A DNA stretch of 64,000 nt from Symbiodinium natans (Eukaryota; Sar; Dinophyceae; Suessiales; Symbiodiniaceae), in contig CAJNDS010002505.1 of NCBI GenBank assembly GCA_905221605.1, positions 60,001 through 124,000 on the forward strand, given 5' to 3'. Positions 36,090-46,362 of the stretch are shown one piece after another. Every line of letters starts with the position of its first letter. The first letter of the stretch is position 1. The notes under the pieces were generated by a model. It made no database searches. It was not told the origin of the DNA and saw only the letters and a list, made by a program, of their open reading frames with translations. A program made the position numbers and the translations under genes.

Positions 36090-36189
36090 CTGTGCTTACA
36101 AGAGAGCTCCACCATGTCTGAGATGGTGTCGAGGCAGATGGGACACTGCTGCGGCTCCTGGCCAAGCGACTCCAAGCCGTCAAACCAGC
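36090..36189 (-). CDS. RING gene A, first visible exon (C3HC4 start)
   Basis: Encodes WFDGLESLGQEPQQ then CPICLDTISDMVELSCKHR, the first half of a C3HC4 RING finger, the zinc-binding E2-docking domain of ubiquitin ligases. The acceptor is GTAAG|GC and the donor is GC at 36089. With the next three exons the ligand order is C-x2-C, C-x-H, C-x2-C, C-x2-C, complete. A further upstream exon is likely: a minus frame near 36280-36470 (CDSQDAGHERAFHSQSN) is a candidate. Confidence 0.82.
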
Positions 36190-36925
36190 CTTACCTACTG
36201 AATGCGAAAAAAAACTCTTGTTTTGGACCGGTCCCTTTGCCATACCCATATGACCTTAGCCATGCAAACCGGAACCCGAAAAAAGCGGATCGAAATGATG
36301 AAGTAGTCAAGCATCGTTTGAAGCAGTGGCACGCCCGAATCTCCCGAAGCATTCAAAGCATTGAGGTGGCTGAGGAATTGAGGTGCGCTCTCCTGATTGG
36401 ACTGCGAGTGAAAGGCACGCTCATGCCCGGCATCCTGCGAGTCGCAACAGCCGAAAAGCAGCGCTTTGATGAAATTTTGAGAAGGGAAACACAGTGGAAG
36501 CACACAAAATCACAGGTGTTCACATCACCGCTGGTCTCTCAGCAATTTTATGCAATTTTGGTACGAAGCGTCTGCCCTTGATAGAAGGAAAGCGAGTTCA
36601 CTGCAGTTTCTTTGAAACCCGTGGGAGAACTATGAGCGTTCAAGGTTGTTCACTTGCCAGCTGCGTTGGCTGCAAGAAGCACATTTTGCAGCATTCCTTA
36701 CACAATGCCTACGACATAAGGCACCAAGCTTCGGCTTCACCACTGATCCACGTGGAATCATGCAGCTAAGCCAAATACAATAAGAAATCCCATTAATCAT
36801 CTCGAATCTCCACTCTCGCTCTGCACAAGCAGTCGGTAGAAAGCTCCTGGAAGCCAGTTGTCGTGCAGCTAGGTTCCATACACGGGAAAAGACCACGCAT
36901 CATGTTACACAAAAGCGGATGCCTG

Positions 36926-37490
36926 TCATGTGCACTCGCCCGCCAGCCAGGTTGCTCTGCCATTATCCTGCTTGAGGACAATCACGTCGCCATTACGACT
37001 AAATCCGACAACACGGGCCGCCTCGCCACCCGTGTGCTGAACCCGATCGCCAACACTCAAAATCCTTTCTGAGTTTTCGCGGGACCAGCGTGCCACCTTA
37101 CCATCTTGCGTTTGCACGAGCAGATCACCCTTCGAGTCGAAATCCTTAAGTTCCGCCACTTCACCGCTGGTGTACCTCACTCTGTTGCTCTTGCTCAGTG
37201 CTTTGGAGCATTTGGACCCATACCATGTCGTTTTTCGGCCGGAATCAGTGACGACCTGCAAATCGCCATCTTCATCGATACCAACCACTTGGCCACGCTC
37301 ATCACCAGGGTAAGTCACGTTCTCGCCCACGCTGAACATGGCGAAATCGTGCACAGCAAAGGTAGATGGAGGGGCAGCCTGCTCGATGGCTGCCGCTTCA
37401 GTTGTGTTGGTGGCTGCAATTTCAGCACTCGCTGTGCCGTCCACTAGAACTGCATGTGGTGGCACAGGGACCTTGAAGAACCGTGGCAAA
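36926..37490 (-). CDS. protein with three SH3/HERC2-like repeats
   Basis: The frame encodes three related units of about 45 residues: FSVGENVTYPGDERGQVVGI, LSKSNRVRYTSGEVAELKDF and LSVGDRVQHTGGEAARVVGF, each followed by a D/N-G-D-(L/V) turn and a Trp (TTWYG, ARWSR, ATWLA). This is the pattern of small beta-barrel repeats of the SH3_15/HERC2-like or KOW type. N-terminal to them is an Ala/Pro-rich linker. The frame is open to 37594, but the part before about 37490 looks non-coding. The 3' exit is unresolved. It lies 0.74 kb upstream of RING gene A on the same strand and could belong to it. Confidence 0.72.
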
Positions 37491-37641
37491 TAGATCACAT
37501 CAGAGAGCTTGTGTCGGAAGCCTTGAACCATTGAGAACCAGCAAGAAAGCCACGATGATCCGTCCTGTACTGTTCGGCGCTGATCCACCAACAATTACAT
37601 AGATACAGCCATTGCCATGGCAAATATGCCACAATGCTCAC

Positions 37642-37758
37642 ACAGCGTGGCAGCTTGTGCCCCGCGGCTGCGAAGGACATCATAGAGCTCCCATCATCCT
37701 TGAGAATTGCAATCCGGCTATTGAAAGCGAGGCTACCCCCATACTGTAGGGCCCACAT
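37642..37758 (-). CDS. unrecognised exon upstream of the SH3-like repeats
   Basis: Encodes MWALQYGGSLAFNSRIAILK then DDGSSMMSFAAAGHKLPRC. It has good coding character but no family that I know. Same strand and order as the SH3-like exon, so probably the same gene. Boundaries are approximate. Confidence 0.45.
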
Positions 37759-37862
37759 GCACAGTTTACAATGTTTACAATGTTTGGACACGGCCCGTCA
37801 GGTGCCAGAGAGTACCTTTTGTAGGCCAAAAACAAGACAACAACAGCTTCGGACCCTAGGCC

Positions 37863-37929
37863 CTGAAGACTGGCCAGCTCACCGACATGTGCCGCAAAGT
37901 GCAACTGTGTTTTGTCCGTTGATGTTGTC
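37863..37929 (-). CDS. possible ankyrin-like exon
   Basis: Reads DKTQLHFAAHVGELASLQ, similar to the first helix pair of an ankyrin repeat. Only one partial repeat is visible, so this is a weak call. If it belongs with the exons downstream, the protein would combine ankyrin, SH3-like and perhaps RING parts. Confidence 0.32.
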
Positions 37930-38625
37930 CCTGTGCGGTTTCTTTGTCCGCTTCACGTAGAGGCTCAGGGTGGGCCCAAGCACAGGCGAAATTGCAATGT
38001 TGACGATAGGAAAGGCTTTGCTCGAAGCTGATGCACGGCGCAGCGGCCACGAACAAAGTCCCCAACCGGCCGACCAGCCCCATCGACTGACAACATGACT
38101 TTCGGGCTTGAGTGCGACTGGCGATGGGGTTTATCGGGGTTTAATTGTGATTTTGGGGCCCTTCGGGTTTCGATCGTTGGTCCGGTCTGATTGTTGCTAC
38201 CATGAAGCGGTGGGTCCGCGAACCTCGCACTGGATCTCCGAGAGAACAAGCCTCGGAAAGCAGAGGTGGTACAGTCTGAAGATGTCTGAAGGCTCAGCCT
38301 TCGTGCTTGGATCAAGCGGGCTTAGGTTTAGGAGGGGCCAAACCCCTAAAACTTGGAACTCCATCATGGCGCTGGGCACAAGGCATGTGTCCTAAAGACT
38401 CAATCGACGCGTGGAGCTCGGCGAAGTCGGAGCCGCTAAAGAAGGTCTGACCTGGGTTCACTCGTGCATGCGCAGGCGCATTCACAATCGCCTGAAACCC
38501 CCAAAGCCATCTGGGGTTTACAATGTTTGGGGCAGTTTATGGCTCTGCTTTAGGGATTTATTTGGTACCCCCCCCCATAGGCCCACACTTTTCCTATAGT
38601 TTTGCCTGCCCTGGCTACACCGGAG

Positions 38626-38650
38626 GGTTTAGGGGTTTAGGGTTTAAGGG
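38626..38650. repeat. telomere-like TTTAGGG repeats
   Basis: GGTTTAGGGGTTTAGGGTTT in plus orientation, immediately before the inverted-repeat array. Confidence 0.7.
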
Positions 38651-38659
38651 CCTCCAGGC

Positions 38660-39825
38660 CAAATAGAAACTGCAAAAACGCTGTATTGTCCCAATCCTTT
38701 AGTCTCAGACCAGTAAAAACGCTGTACTGTCCCAAAAAAACCAAAAAAAACAATCTTTTCAGGGTCTCCAGCTCAAAGATTGGGACAGTACAGTGTTTTT
38801 GCGTCTGTGTCCCAAAAAGTTTGGGACAGTACAGCACTTCAAGCTCTCCAGGTGCAGAAAACGCTGTACTGTCCCAATGTTTTTGGGTCCAGGCATGCAA
38901 AAACGCTGTACTGTCCCAATCTTTTAGGCTCAGAGAAGCAAAAACGCTGTACTGTCCTAAAAAAACCCAAAAAAAAACAATATTTTGAGGGTCTCCAGCT
39001 CAAAGATTGTGACAGTACAGGGTTTTTGCTTGTCTGAGCCTGAAAGATTGGGACAGTACAGCACTTCAGCCCCTCCAGGTGTCGAAAACACTGTACTGTC
39101 CCAATGTTTTTGGGTCCAGGCATGCAAAAACGCTGTGCTGTCCCAAAAAACTCAAAAAAACCATCTTCTCAGGGTCTCCAGGCCAAAGATTGGGACAGTA
39201 CGGTGTTTTTGCCTCTCTGTCTCAAAAAGATTGGGACAGTACAGCACTTCAGGCCCTCCAGGTGCAGAAAACGCTGTACTGTCCCAATCTTTTTGGGTCC
39301 AGTCATGCAAAAACGCGGTACTGTCCCAATTTTTGAGCTGGAGACCCTGAAAAGATTGGTTTTTTGAGTTTTTTGGGACAGCACGGTGTTTTTGCTTCAC
39401 TGTCCCAAAAAAATTGGGACAGTACAGCACTTCAGGCCTTCTAGGTGCAGAAAACGCTGTACTGTCCCAATCTTTTTGGGTCCAGTCATGCAAAAACGCT
39501 GTACTGTCCCAATCTTCGAGCTGGAGACCCTGAAAAGATTGGTTCTGTTGAGTTTTTTGGGACAGCACGGTGTTTTTGCTTCACTGTCCCAAAAAAATTG
39601 GGACAGTACAGCACTTCAGGCCTTCTAGGTGCAGAAAACGCTGTACTGTCCCAATCTTTTTGGGTCCAGTCATGCAAAAACGCTGTACTGTCCCAATCTT
39701 TGAGCTGGAGACCCTGAAAAGATTGTTTTTTGAGTTTTTTGGGACAGTACGGTGTTTTTGCTTCACTGTCCCAAAAAGATTGGGACAGTACAGCACTTCA
39801 GGCCTTCCAGGTGTACCAATGGGAC
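38660..39825. repeat. alternating inverted-repeat array built on CTGTACTGTCCC
   Basis: About 25 copies of CTGTACTGTCCC or its complement GGGACAGTACAG (some with one mismatch) follow a mostly regular order: two forward, two reverse, repeated six times. In the last three modules the period is 184 bp (39275, 39458, 39642). Between copies are shared spacers such as GGTGCAGAAAACG, TTTTTGGGTCCAG(T/G)CATGC and GGGTCTCCAGCTC. Any transcript would fold into a series of hairpins. The open frames through the array in all phases are a by-product of the repeats. Confidence 0.92.
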
Positions 39826-40580
39826 TCCCATAAAAAGTGTGAACCCTTAAATCATAGGAATTCTACCAAAATCAATGTGAGCCTAAACCAATAGGAATCC
39901 CTTTCAAATGAATGAGATCCCTATTAAACATGAATACGAATCCCATGAACATGAGTAAGAGCCCTGAAATTGATAGGAATCTTGTTGCATGAGTAGGAGC
40001 CTTATGAAAAATATTTAGGAACCCTATGAAACTTTATTGGAATCCTATGATAATAAGTAGGAACCTTTCATTGAAATCATACGAGTCCTATCAAATTGTG
40101 TTCGGATAAAAGCTAATGGGAAGCCGATTAGAATGAAAAGGAACCCTTAACAAATCAAAAAGAACGCTTGGTAATTCATAGGACTCCTACTAGACTGAGA
40201 AGCTTTCTTACTAAGATTAATGGGAAGCAATAGGACTTCTATGAAAGAATAAGATTCCTTTAACAAGAATTAATAGGAATCCTACTAAATGAATATGAGC
40301 CTTACGAATCCCATTAATATGAATAAGAACCCTAAAACTGATAGGAATCTTATTGCAGTAGTAGGAGCCTCATTATAAAAATCATGGACCCTATGAAACT
40401 TTGTTGGAATCCTATGAAAATAAATAGGAATCCTCTATTGAATTCGTAGGAATCCTGCCAATATTTTTCGGAACCGAGAAAAGATAATAGGGAACCTATT
40501 AAAATGAATAGGAACCCTTAACAAATTACAAAGAACCTGTTATAATTCATAGAAATCCTGTTAAAATGAGAAGGAATCTG
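39826..40580. repeat. AT-rich satellite with ~370-bp higher-order period
   Basis: A degenerate short motif around ATAGGAATCC(T/C) recurs every 25-40 bases. Longer similarity links 39918-40200 to 40280-40573: TGATAGGAATCTT at 39971 and 40339, CTATGAAACTTT at 40024 and 40391, GAACCCTTAACAAAT at 40141 and 40512, giving offsets of 367-371 bp. It is markedly poorer in G+C than its surroundings. No coding content. Confidence 0.85.
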
Positions 40581-40654
40581 GGCAGAAAAAAGTAGTAAAT
40601 TATGCTTTTTTGTGTGTAAAACACGCTAAAACACGCGAAAACGTGGGCCTATGA

Positions 40655-40665
40655 GGGGGGGGGGT
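40655..40665. repeat. poly-G run
   Basis: An uninterrupted run of about ten G after a GAAAACGTGGGCC stretch at the edge of the satellite. Confidence 0.7.
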
Positions 40666-41079
40666 AGCATTTATTTGTTTAGTTTACAGTTTATTGTAAG
40701 GTGAAAGCCATCTTAAACAACGAAGCGAAAACACCTCAGGTGCGTAAACAAGCGAACCTCCGGCACTGCTTACAACTCCTGACTGCCAAAAAACCCCAAA
40801 CCACTAAAATCTAAAACGTAAACCCTGGGTCCCTTGCGCGACAGCCATCCGGCTCTCTCTGCGGCTGTGTCCTCAATCCCGAAGCCTGCTGGTGGCACTG
40901 AAAGACGGTCTTGAAAATTTGGGCAAAATTTCGGGTCCGAGGCTCCCCCCCATGGTTTGGATGTGGCTCCCAGCCCTGTGTAAGAGATGCGATGCAAACT
41001 GCTACAGACCAGGCATGGTCGACTCACTATCTGCAATCTGCTTGCGCCTAAGAATGCCCGAAGACACTAAGAGATGCGA

Positions 41080-41150
41080 CCCCGACTGTTCGGTTGCAGG
41101 TCGCCCGGGTCGCCGCGCTGGTTTGCTTCCGTCGCTTCTTGAGGATCTTC
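41080..41150 (-). CDS. unrecognised possible exon
   Basis: After ACCCAG the minus strand reads VKILKKRRKQTSAATRAT. The basic composition and AG|G entry suggest a real exon, but a second frame is open over the same bases. Confidence 0.3.
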
Positions 41151-41493
41151 ACCTGGGTGATTTGATGCTTTGGCAGCTCTGGCCACTCTACCAGCTAGGG
41201 CGAGTCGCAGATGAAGTCTGTGCTGATAAGTCAAAAGCACATTAACAGCTCGAGTAACACGCTGCAGGGAACGACCACCATCGCCCCATCGCGCATCACC
41301 GTATGAGGGTTGACTTATTGTAGTAGCTCGGCTCCGATCTGATTTCCCGTCTGCGCTCCTTGCCGCAGAAGGCTGACTTGCAGTCGCAGTGACCACATCA
41401 TCCATGCATGCTGTCAATGCGGGGTGACTACTACGGTTCACGACCTGATCTTTTTGAGGACCATATTGTCGAAGCATCCTCTTGTGATGGTTC

Positions 41494-41614
41494 CTGAATA
41501 TGAGGGTGTCGGGTGGCAGTGGTCCAAGGCCCTGGCCACCGCAACTGCATTCCAAACGGCATACTTCCTCAACTGGTCCACCTCACCAAGCAGCCCGTCC
41601 GTCTTCACTTTCAT
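41494..41614 (-). CDS. unrecognised exon
   Basis: Encodes MKVKTDGLLGEVDQLRKYAV then WNAVAVARALDHCHPTPSYS and ends at a GA donor (TTCAG|GAACC). Strong coding character, family unknown. Reading on in another frame (LGPLPPDTLIFRNHHKR) is also open, so the frame choice is a judgement. Confidence 0.45.
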
Positions 41615-42455
41615 TGGCGAACAAAGCCATCATCAACATTGGCATATCAGATCATCAGAGGGAGTTGCTTGGAACATATTTGTCTAGTCAGTACGTACTC
41701 TTGTCGATAGAACCTGTTGAATGCTTTCCTCCCAATCTTGCAAGGGTTTAGCCTTGTGAACTCAAGGAAAGGCCCCAACGTCAAATCCCAATCGCACAAA
41801 AACCTGCATTTACAAATAGCGAACACTGAACGGGAGCTCTCACCGTGCCTCTTGCAGGATGTCCACCAGGTGTCTGGCCAGCCGTTGGCTTTGGGAGTTT
41901 AGGGTCCGTTCAAAGGAAATACCATGAATTAATTGACGGCGACAGTGTGCGGCTATGGCTTACAACTACAAAGAGGGGTCAAGCATCATGCAGATGCAGG
42001 GAAGCAAGATGGGCACAGAGGCATGTAGCGAAGACAAGCGACCAACAGAGATACTAACGCGCCTCATTGCGTCGGCTGCATCGGCCCGTGACGAGGCCGC
42101 TCTGCCTATTTGTTGCACGCTTGTCGCTCCCAGCCGGGATGTTGGAATTGCGCAAACGTCATGGCTGTTGAGGCGTACGCCACATGCAATACATACTGGC
42201 AATACCCTCTCACATAAGGCACCCCAGTAGCACATACAGGTGCGCGTTCATAGCAGCTCGCACATAACAGTCCCACAGCCTCCGTCTTCTTTGCCACAGC
42301 CCTGGCATGCTCTCGGCAGTGTTTTTGATGGTTTGTGCAGGACCACGGAAGGCCGTATAAATGTATGTGTATGTGTACAAACACACATACGGGTATGCTT
42401 TTGTGGTGCATCGTCGCTGCCCCACGCCCCCTGCCCACCCCATGGTTCCCCGTTT

Positions 42456-42480
42456 GTAAACCCTAAACCCTAAACCCTAG
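42456..42480. repeat. telomere-like (CCCTAAA)3
   Basis: AAACCCTAAACCCTAAACCC, three near-perfect heptamers in isolation. Confidence 0.8.
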
Positions 42481-42938
42481 GTTTTTTTGTGGTTTACCCG
42501 GCAGGTACAATAACATGGGTGGTTTTGTATGGGTTTTTCAAGCATTCGTGTGTTTGTTGTGCAAGGAACAAAAAAGCTTCAAAGAGGATATTCTCCGGGA
42601 TTCCGAGATTGAGGGGTTTCATGAGTGCCACGCAGACAATCTCCCGTCTCCTTCTCCAAGATCTGAGCGATATCGAAACTTTCGTAAACCAGTACTCGAG
42701 CACATGCCCCAGAGCTTTTGGCCTCCACACCGGACACACAAAATGGAACTTTGGTGCTCCGTGCTCCGTGCTCCACCCGCATCACAAGCAAATCCTTCGG
42801 GAAACTCTGCAACGACAGAGTCCAACTAGCAGGGCCGACAATGCTGAAAGAAAGTCCTGGGCGCTGTCTTAGGTCCCCTTCCTCGATAATCCTCTGTCGC
42901 CCACCCCTGCCCCCCTCCCTCCCCGCGCTGCCGTGACC

Positions 42939-42957
42939 CCCCCCCCCCCCCCCCCCG
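42939..42957. repeat. poly-C tract
   Basis: About 19 consecutive C, directly upstream of the dispersed element copy 1. Confidence 0.85.
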
Positions 42958-42966
42958 GCTGTCCAG

Positions 42967-43236
42967 GCTGAACCGTCTAAACTCTGAACCTTGAACCTTG
43001 AACTCTAAACCCAAAAACCCTAAACCCCAAACCGTGAACGTTGAGCCCTAAGCCCTCAACCCTAAACTAACCCTCAAACCTAAACCCTGAACCATAAACC
43101 ATAAACCCGGAACCCTAAACCCTAAACCCAACCCTTATTGCTTGGGGTCCAGCGACTTGGGGGGCGCTGCGGAATCACCATGCTCACGCGGATGCGCTGG
43201 GCCGGGCCGAGGCGGGTCGCGTAGCTTAAAAATTAA
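42967..43236. repeat. dispersed telomere-like/core element, copy 1
   Basis: A 5' part (42967-43132) of degenerate CCCTAAA-like words (CTTGAACC, CCCTAAACCCC, GAGCCCTAAGCCCTCAACC) is joined to a core (43133-43236) beginning CTTATTGCTTGGGGTCCAGC and ending near TTAAAAATTAA. Copy 3 at 60.5 kb shares both parts and copy 2 at 55.3 kb shares the core and the last part of the 5' region. The core is far better conserved than the surroundings. This copy has two extra G after GACTTGG. Confidence 0.9.
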
Positions 43237-43844
43237 CCCCTTATGCCCAGCTTCCTATCTGATTCCACACCACAAACGGCCTTTCGCTCATGGAGCTCCT
43301 CGGCAAGCTGCGCTGTCCTGAAACATTTTGGGCTGTGGCCGAGTTTGCATAGGGGAGCAGGCTCTAGGATTTCGATACATTTAAGACACATGTCACATGC
43401 TGGCTGAAGGAGTCAGGCCGATTGGGAGGATTTGGCGCAATCTGAATCATCGAAAACTGCCACTGCACTTCAGAGTCCCATGATTCTGGAACCTGCTGTA
43501 CTGCTTGACCGAATCTCTCCCAAATGTAACCCCTCGGTAGCAGCCTTAGCAGCTTAGCATTCTTGACCTAAACAGCAGCTGTCCTATCCAATAGATCTTG
43601 CTGGTTTCGCGAGAAGCACTGGTTCACCTGCGGTTTCAGGTTTTGGCTTGGCTTCTTGGGGCTTTAGGGTGGTAGCTCTGCAGGCCATCGAAGGCATCAG
43701 GCAATAAGACGTTGCAAGTTTGGTAGGGACGTGACAGGCGGCCGAACTCTGCCTCTGGGTGATAAGATCCCCCTGCTGTCTCACTTGCTTCAACCACAGG
43801 TGGAAAGAGAATGCGCCATCTGGAGTGAATCTGACACTACCCTA

Positions 43845-44000
43845 CCACAAAACATCCTGCCCCGAGATCCCCCGAGGCCCGAAACGCGGCCGATCTCTGC
43901 AGCCAGCTCCTCCTCGAAGGCCGTGTTGGCGGTCAGAGCCTCCAGACAACCGCTTTGAGCGGCTGGGGCTGTGCCGGGCTGAAGTCGTCAGGTCGAGTTT
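43845..44000 (-). CDS. unrecognised exon candidate
   Basis: The minus strand reads CLEALTANTAFEEELAAEIG then RVSGLGGSRGRMF. It has good coding character and an acidic helix. Just upstream, in another frame, are ARKTRKAIGDAAKVLRKLDL and SKMLSGASRSASWQRLEAD, which may be further exons. The plus strand is also open here (43759-44295), so strand assignment rests on neighbour orientation. Confidence 0.35.
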
Positions 44001-44892
44001 GCGCAAAACCTTGGCAGCATCACCAATGGCCTTCCGCGTCTTTCGCGCCAACATCTTCGAGCCCCTCCCCCCGTACACTGAACCGAACAAGCCCTACAGC
44101 GTTAATCGCCCGTCTGCTTCCAGCCTCTGCCAGCTCGCTGATCTGGAGGCGCCCGACAACATCTTTGATCCTAACCGACAGCGTCCCAAACTTCTAGGCG
44201 CCTCTATGGCTTCGATTCTATGTGCTTCTATACCCCGGCACCGAAGAATAGTGAGACTGGCCGAGGTGGCATCTACAGGCTCCAAGGTCGATTGAGCAGC
44301 GCGTCCAGGGCCGGGACTTCTTCTTCAGCAGTTTATACTCGACGTAATGGAGATCGGCGTGGCCCTGAGCCCAAGCCCTGTTGCATGCTGCATGCTGCGG
44401 CACAGCGATCTTCGATTTCCGCCAACTCTTGGTATGTGGTGTTTCTATTCCAATATATTGCGGATGTTGCTATTGTGCCTCTTGGGGCGGCACAACCTTG
44501 CTGGCTACTGCCAGAGCGTCGGGCAAGGCGGAGGAACCCCGCCTCTTGCTGGCTGCCAATGCTTTTTCCGAACCTTAAACCGCCAAGTATCAGTTGCAAT
44601 CTGACTGGTTGAATTGCACATTTCAAACTTTCTGAGGTGATAGAGGAGGCCTCTGTGTAAGGCACCGGCTTCATGTTTGACGAGAGTCTGAGGAAGTGGC
44701 AACCACCACAGATACTACCAGAGGGTCAGTATTTGACTGCGCATATCCTCGTCTGCTGACTTTGCCGCATGCATTGATTGCGATGCTGGTAAAGCGCATG
44801 TGCGTGGTTTGCTGGCTTGCATCTAAACGGGACCTCTGTGAGCCATCATGCTGCATGAATCCTGCCCAGGATTCTGATATCCTCGCCGAAAG

Positions 44893-45141
44893 TTAGTCCG
44901 AGTAAGTGCCTCTGTTAACCACAGCACTAGCTTCAAACAGGCTTTTCAATTCAACGGCTTTCTGAGCTCGGATCCCTTCATCTAATTTCAACGAATAGGC
45001 TCCAAGCCTGGACCGAGTGCAGGCCAGCTGGGCTGGATACAATCTCGCTACTCTGGAGCATGCGAGAGCAATTCGCGATATCTGCAATGCTGAAGCAAAG
45101 TGGCACACAACATGGAACATGGACCAAAGCACATGAAACAT
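44893..45141 (-). CDS. unrecognised ORF, possible exon
   Basis: Contains LQISRIALACSRVARLYPAQ, then LDEGIRAQKAVELKSLFEAS. Plausibly coding on the strand used by its neighbours; no family recognised. Confidence 0.28.
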   Translation of the reverse strand: MFHVLWSMFHVVCHFASALQISRIALACSRVARLYPAQLACTRSRLGAYSLKLDEGIRAQKAVELKSLFEASAVVNRGTYSD

Positions 45142-46362
45142 CGAGCATGATCAAGCTGCAAAGTGAATCGCTTTTGCCAAACTCATCTCGATCTCCGTGG
45201 CACCGAAACCACTCACGTGTCCGCATGGGTCGCTGAACGAGGTCTCTGACCCATGTCACTCAGGACAGGTTAGTAGCAATTGGGGCGGGACAGGTGCACA
45301 CTTCGTTCAGTGCCCTGCTTGGAACGGCAATACTACCTAAGCCGGATGGCCATCGTCAGGCAGCCTCGTCTCCGCTGAACCTGAGCGCATCAACAAACCC
45401 AAGCTGGGAGGACTTTGCCTTCACGTACGACGCATGGTTTCGTTCCACCCATTTCCGCCCCTTTTTTGTAGCTCCATCAAGCGCAGCATCGTTCAAACCT
45501 CACGAGGCCCACTACAGTAGGAGGGCCCTCAGCCCTAGGATTAAGTCGTCTGGAAAACCGTTACCCTCAAGCCGCAGGCGGCAGCCGAATCCTGCGATGC
45601 GTCTACGCAGTTCTGTGAACTTGCATGTATGCCTGAACTTGACATTCGGCGTTGCCGAGTCCGCATAACAGAGTTTCGGCTTCATTACAGCGGCAGGGAG
45701 AAAACTAAACGGATGCTAAGATGAAAAGACGATCCAATTCAAAACTCGAATCAGCAGGCCACTAAGCAGCTGAATCCAAGAGTGAAGTTGGAAGCGAAAG
45801 GCTCTGGCTTCCAAGAATCTGTTTCTCAAGTTTAAGGATAAGATGCTACGTGATGCTGCTGTGACAACACCTGATGCTTGAATTGCTTGAAAGCTGACAG
45901 CCGATGTCAAGAGAGAACTTCGCGAATTCCAAGCTCAGCAAGCTAAGTACCATCTGTGATAGTGACCAGCCTGACCAGCCTGACCAGGAGAAAAATTCTT
46001 AAAAGTCAACCAAACGACTTGTAGAGTCATCTGGCCTTAACTTAGAACAAGCGTGGCTTGCTATAAAATGCCCAAAGCTCCAAAATCGGGTGTGGATGCA
46101 ACTTGTTGGCAAGCCGATGGTAGCCACGGGCTTTCGGATGGTGACTCGGAGTGGAGCCGCTTGTCTAACATGGCATGCCACAGGATATAAGAATTACATA
46201 ACATGGTATGACACATGGTATGACACAGTGACATCTTTGGATTCTACAGTTAGGTGTCTTCTGATTTGCGGACGGCGGGACGAGCGGGCCCGAACAAGAG
46301 ACTCGAGGGTGATTACCCTTGAAGCCCTTGCGGCCCGGGTCCCCGCCCCCGGTACATTTCTC

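Noticed and set aside
38686-39833. Several overlapping ORFs of 60-138 codons with repeated GQYSVFA/TVPIF-type sequence
   Set aside because: They follow from the CTGTACTGTCCC array being free of stops in many frames; the same peptides recur on both strands.
38660-40580. CRISPR-like appearance of regularly spaced repeats
   Set aside because: Repeats alternate in orientation, spacers are themselves repeated, and the sequence is eukaryotic.
43759-44295. 178-codon plus-strand ORF
   Set aside because: Minus-strand reading has better coding character in parts (AFEEELAAEIG) and agrees with neighbour orientation; undecided, so not called as a plus gene.
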